The notes under the pieces are model-generated. The model was not told the DNA's origin, made no database searches, and saw only the letters and a list, made by a program, of their open reading frames with translations. A DNA stretch of 8,083 nt from NCBI GenBank assembly GCA_009703445.1, contig WLGA01000047.1, positions 1-8,083 of the forward strand. The letters are read 5' to 3'. This DNA comes from Actinomycetota bacterium. Lineage in GTDB: Bacteria > Actinomycetota > Actinomycetes > Actinomycetales > Microbacteriaceae. Made by a program: the position numbers and the translations under genes. Shown piece by piece: positions 5,437 to 8,083 of the stretch. The first letter of the stretch is position 1, and every line of letters starts with the position of its first letter.

Positions 5437-5718
5437 GTGATCGCATCCTTTGCTAACTCGAACTCTGAGAAGGTGTGGTTGCGCGAGCGTGTGGCAAAGT
5501 GGTCACCTGAAATCCAAAGAGTAGCGCTGCGAAAACTCTTAATGATTGATGCCGCCGACTTCCTTCACGACCTCAAAATACCGCCTGGGAATCGCCTCGA
5601 GTCTCTGGCAGGCGACCGTGTGGGGCAGCACAGCATCCGGGTCAATGATCAATGGCGAATTTGCTTCACCTGGACCAAGGCTGGTGCCGAAAATGTCGAA
5701 ATCGTCGATTACCACTAA
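5437..5718 (+). CDS. higB: HigB/RelE-family toxin, plasmid maintenance killer type (module 2)
   Basis: This 93-residue protein matches the HigB/HigB-1 'killer' family (PF05015), a RelE-fold ribosome-dependent mRNA endonuclease of type II TA systems. The hallmark run is clear: ALRKLLMIDAADFLHDL (30-46), PPGNRLESLAGDR (49-61), GQHSIRVNDQWRICFTW (63-79) and a C-terminal VEIVDYH. The final Asp-Tyr-His and the Arg/Gln-rich basic face belong to the active-site region in this family, and all are present, so it looks functional. It is unrelated at the family level to the HigB of module 1. The GTG at 5437 lacks a Shine-Dalgarno sequence and sits 6 nt after TATGTT, so a leaderless message is predicted. 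The antitoxin follows after 16 nt. Confidence 0.92.
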   Translation: MIASFANSNSEKVWLRERVAKWSPEIQRVALRKLLMIDAADFLHDLKIPPGNRLESLAGDRVGQHSIRVNDQWRICFTWTKAGAENVEIVDYH

Positions 5719-5734
5719 CGCTGAAAGGAACCAC

Positions 5735-6031
5735 ATGAGCACTTATGAACCGATTCACCCGGGCGAGATTCTGCTTGAAGAATTTCTAAAGCCTTTTGGG
5801 GTTTCACAATATGAGCTGGCAAAAGTTGTTGGAGTCTCACCGAGACGCATCAACGAGATAGTTCACGGCAAGCGAGCCATTTCACCGGACACCGCTTTGA
5901 GGCTTGCACGTGCTTTTGACGTTAGCGACCGGTTCTGGCTAAATCTGCAGAATCGCTACGACCTAGAAGTCGAGAAACTAAAGTTGGCCGACTCACTCTC
6001 AGGCATTAGAGCTTTTACTGTCGCTGTCTAA
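5735..6031 (+). CDS. higA: HigA/VapI-type antitoxin, XRE family (module 2)
   Basis: This 98-residue protein is a classic HigA/VapI antitoxin. It opens with the family's PIHPGEILLEEFLKPFGVSQ and carries a helix-turn-helix at about 22-62: QYELAKVVGVSPRRINEIVHGKRAISPDTALRLARAF. It ends with the conserved FWLNLQNRYDLEV. It should neutralise the HigB encoded 16 nt upstream and repress the shared promoter. The reading frame is open upstream to 5546, but the ATG at 5735 is chosen from GAAAGGA 5 nt before it and from the family N-terminus. The C-terminal tail is slightly extended. Its TAA overlaps the stop codon of the convergent asparaginase gene, leaving no room for a terminator between them. Confidence 0.92.
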   Translation: MSTYEPIHPGEILLEEFLKPFGVSQYELAKVVGVSPRRINEIVHGKRAISPDTALRLARAFDVSDRFWLNLQNRYDLEVEKLKLADSLSGIRAFTVAV

Positions 6032-6990
6032 AGCGCGCGAAGTTCACCCAGCGACTCGGAACCACCGAGCGACTTCACGGCCAGCGCGTTGTGCAATTCG
6101 TCGTGCGTGGCATCATCGATCAGCCCATTGCGCTGCAACAACTTGAGGGCAACCAAGGGAGCTGCCCGCAGTGAACCATCGGCGATCTTGACGGCCACAC
6201 CGTGACCAGTCTTCAAGCCGATTACAAAGACGCCCTCGGCACCGAGTTTTGAAACCATTCCGTGTTCCATGATCAGAGCATCCGGGGTCTTGGCATCTCC
6301 GACAGCCCACGGATTAGCCAACATCGCGTTGGCGATCTCAGGCTCGGTGGCGGCAAACTTGCCAATCGCGCGAGCTAGTCCTTCGACCGTGATGGTGTGA
6401 AGCGGGGCTCCGCAGCCATCGACAGTTGAGTGCAGAATTTTTTCACCCGAGAACTCCTCCAAGACTTCGGCAACCAGAGCCTGAAGCGGGTGCTGCGGGT
6501 CAAGGTAGGTTTCAACATCCCAGCCTGCGGCCTTCGAAGCGGCTATGAACCCGGCGTGCTTTCCTGAGCAGTTGAAAGCAGCCTTCGAAACACCCTCGGC
6601 CTCGGCTCGCGCTGCCGGATTGCCCGGCCAAGCTTGCGGGCACTGAAGTGCATTTTCGTCCAAGCCGACACCGGCGAGAATTCCGTCGACCAAGGCAATG
6701 TGACGGGCGGTTCCCTGATGACTGCCTGCGCAAATCGCGAGTTCTTCGCCAACGAGGTCGAGCCCGGCACGTCGCATGGCTACGACCTGAAGAGGTTTCA
6801 CAGCACTTCGCGGGTAAATAAGACGCTTCGAGACTCCGAGGTGGTCGATGAGCTTGCCATCCGGGCCAACCAAAGCTGCAATTCCTCGGTGACGAGACTC
6901 GACCAAGCCTGCTCGTTCAAGAACCGCAACCTCGACGAAGTCGAGTGGATGAGGGGTGAGGGCGGCGGCCGTGGCAGAGATAAAAGTCAT
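6028..6990 (-). CDS. Asparaginase, PF06089 family (R. etli type II-like)
   Basis: This 320-residue cytoplasmic enzyme belongs to the asparaginase family related to Rhizobium etli AnsA, distinct from the E. coli type I/II fold. It would hydrolyse L-asparagine to aspartate and ammonia. Key motifs are P60-R-S-A-V-K-P66 with a Ser62-x-x-Lys65 pair, CAGSHQGT (87-94), NCSGKHAGF (140-148) and DGCGAP (191-196). In the structurally studied family member an S-x-x-K pair and a second serine act in catalysis; Ser62/Lys65 and Ser90 are the likely equivalents. Length is normal and there is no signal peptide. The ATG at 6990 lies 2 nt after the stop of the MFS gene, and the preceding GGTG is a weak ribosome site, so translation is probably coupled. 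The pairing suggests export or uptake linked to amino-acid metabolism, but the transporter family argues for drug efflux, so the link may be only positional. Confidence 0.92.
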   Translation of the reverse strand: MTFISATAAALTPHPLDFVEVAVLERAGLVESRHRGIAALVGPDGKLIDHLGVSKRLIYPRSAVKPLQVVAMRRAGLDLVGEELAICAGSHQGTARHIALVDGILAGVGLDENALQCPQAWPGNPAARAEAEGVSKAAFNCSGKHAGFIAASKAAGWDVETYLDPQHPLQALVAEVLEEFSGEKILHSTVDGCGAPLHTITVEGLARAIGKFAATEPEIANAMLANPWAVGDAKTPDALIMEHGMVSKLGAEGVFVIGLKTGHGVAVKIADGSLRAAPLVALKLLQRNGLIDDATHDELHNALAVKSLGGSESLGELRAL

Positions 6991-6992
6991 AT

Positions 6993-8083
6993 TTAGTGCA
7001 CCACGGGCTTTTCATTGCGGGTGCCGTATAGGCCGACGACCGCGGCGGTCACCAAAAGAATCGACATAAATAGCGTCACGCCAACGATGTCGAGGCCGAA
7101 AAATAAGCTGGTCAGTGGGGCGGCTATCGCACCACCCAGCGAGTTGGTGAATCCGATTAGACCGGCCGCGGTTCCCGCACGGGCTGCGTGGTCACGCATT
7201 GCCAGGCCGAGCATGTTTGCCATGCAGAAGCCCATGGCCGAGATCGAAAGTGCAAACCCAATGATTGACGTTGCCAGGGTGTGCAGGTTGAATACGTTCA
7301 TGGTGGTCATGAACAGCGCTGAGAAAATTGACTGGCTTAGGCCATAACGCAGCAAAGTGATGCTTGCGAATCGCTTCAGCAATGATCGGTTGATGGCGTT
7401 GGCCGAGAACATGACGATGGTCACGGCAGCAAACGCATACGTGTATTCGGTTGGGGTCAGGTTGAAACCATCTTGCAGCGCGAAGGGTGCGCCGGCAATG
7501 AACACACATACCTGACCGAAAAGCAGACCCCCGGTGACGGCCATGGCCACAAATCTGCGGTCGCGGAAGATCTCGCCCCAAGAAGCAAACGTGGTTTTGA
7601 AGCTCAGTTGACTGCGCTTCTCAACCGGCAGAGTTTCGGGCATCAACCAGGCGGCCATTGCTAGAACCGCAGCACCGAGACCAGTCAAGAAAATGAAGAC
7701 CACGTGCCAGTCGCCGAGCAGTAGAAGCTGACCGCCGACCAGAGGAGCAACCACCGGGGCGAGGCTCGAGATGGCAGCCTGGGTTGAATAGAGCCTTGAT
7801 GCATTCTGCCCAGTGGCGACGTCACGGATGAACGCATTGTTGATCACGAAACCGGCGGCAGCCGAGAACCCGAGGACATACCTGGCGATGATCATCCAGG
7901 TCACATCGGCGGCTAACAAACAGGCGATCGAGGCCAGGATGAAGACCGACATGGCAATCAGCAGTGGTCGACGGCGGCCGAGCGCGTCGATGAGTGGGCC
8001 GACAAAGAGCTGCCCCGAAGCCATGCCCAGCAAACTTGCCGTGATGGTGAGCTGCACCATTGTGTCTGTGGTGTTCAGATAAA
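6993..8083 (-). CDS. MFS multidrug efflux transporter, Bcr/CflA family (5' end outside window)
   Basis: About 363 residues are visible and the frame stays open to the window edge, reading YLNTTDT before MVQL. That Met is internal: Bcr/CflA proteins have VQLTLSAFLLG-type sequence at the second helix, matched here by MVQLTITASLLGMASGQL. The first helix and roughly 30-50 residues therefore lie beyond 8083. The MFS motif A is GPLIDALGRRRPLL, and IIARYVLGFSAAAG with FIRDVA resembles the Bcr signature (RxxQGxxxAAG, RD). About 11 hydrophobic segments follow. The family exports drugs or small metabolites in exchange for protons across the inner membrane; the substrate cannot be read here. It is the upstream gene of a two-gene unit with the asparaginase. 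Confidence 0.88.
   Translation of the reverse strand, partial: YLNTTDTMVQLTITASLLGMASGQLFVGPLIDALGRRRPLLIAMSVFILASIACLLAADVTWMIIARYVLGFSAAAGFVINNAFIRDVATGQNASRLYSTQAAISSLAPVVAPLVGGQLLLLGDWHVVFIFLTGLGAAVLAMAAWLMPETLPVEKRSQLSFKTTFASWGEIFRDRRFVAMAVTGGLLFGQVCVFIAGAPFALQDGFNLTPTEYTYAFAAVTIVMFSANAINRSLLKRFASITLLRYGLSQSIFSALFMTTMNVFNLHTLATSIIGFALSISAMGFCMANMLGLAMRDHAARAGTAAGLIGFTNSLGGAIAAPLTSLFFGLDIVGVTLFMSILLVTAAVVGLYGTRNEKPVVH

Noticed and set aside
6634..6996. 120-residue plus-strand frame antisense to the asparaginase gene
   Set aside because: The minus strand here encodes clear asparaginase motifs, and the antisense translation has no recognisable feature.
7015..8082. Plus-strand frames antisense to the MFS gene (for example 7015-7347 and 7813-8082)
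   Set aside because: They are mirror frames of a strongly coding transporter; the Ser/Arg/Pro-rich translations are typical of shadows.

Overview
The window looks like chromosomal DNA of a moderate-GC actinobacterium, most plausibly a member of the Microbacteriaceae, perhaps a small planktonic freshwater type. This rests on protein character (a PadR/ABC1-kinase pair, an HNH-like zinc-motif protein and a DUF1801 protein of actinobacterial style), on frequent GTG/TTG starts, and on four genes whose start codon sits exactly 6 nt after a TANNNT -10 hexamer, a hallmark of actinobacterial leaderless mRNAs. The taxonomic call is inference. No rRNA, tRNA, CRISPR array, transposase or phage gene was seen, and no gene-free stretch exceeds 300 bases.

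Layout. Bases 57-503 (+) encode a GNAT acetyltransferase, which converges on two small membrane-protein genes (550-750 and 817-1260, both -); an imperfect hairpin at 512-540 lies between them. Bases 1261-1499 form a divergent control region with a 10-bp near-tandem repeat and a short inverted repeat. From there a PadR-type regulator (1500-2063, +) and an ABC1/UbiB-family atypical kinase (2067-3740, +) are read as a two-gene operon.

The middle of the window holds two unrelated type II toxin-antitoxin modules. Module 1 (4424 down to 3754, -) is a higBA pair of the E. coli HigB type. Module 2 (5437-6031, +) is a higBA pair of the plasmid-maintenance killer/VapI type. They bracket a divergent pair: an HNH-like CxxC/HxxCN protein (4490-4930, -) and a DUF1801 protein (4975-5391, +). 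Both modules have the same control design although the proteins differ: a good -35 box, a perfect palindrome within or overlapping the -35/-10 spacer, and a -10 box six bases before the toxin start codon. The toxin is therefore predicted to be leaderless and repressible by its antitoxin, while each antitoxin has its own Shine-Dalgarno sequence.

The right end is a minus-strand operon: a Bcr/CflA-type MFS efflux transporter, cut by the window edge, followed after 2 nt by an asparaginase of the PF06089 (Rhizobium etli type II-like) family. The asparaginase gene runs tail-to-tail into the second antitoxin gene with overlapping stop codons.

The strongest 'second look' items are the shared leaderless/embedded-operator design of the two TA modules, the four-gene TANNNT+6 pattern, the phased 10-bp repeat between the membrane gene and PadR, and the HNH-like protein that lacks the usual histidine pair. 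I see no convincing wholly new multi-gene system.
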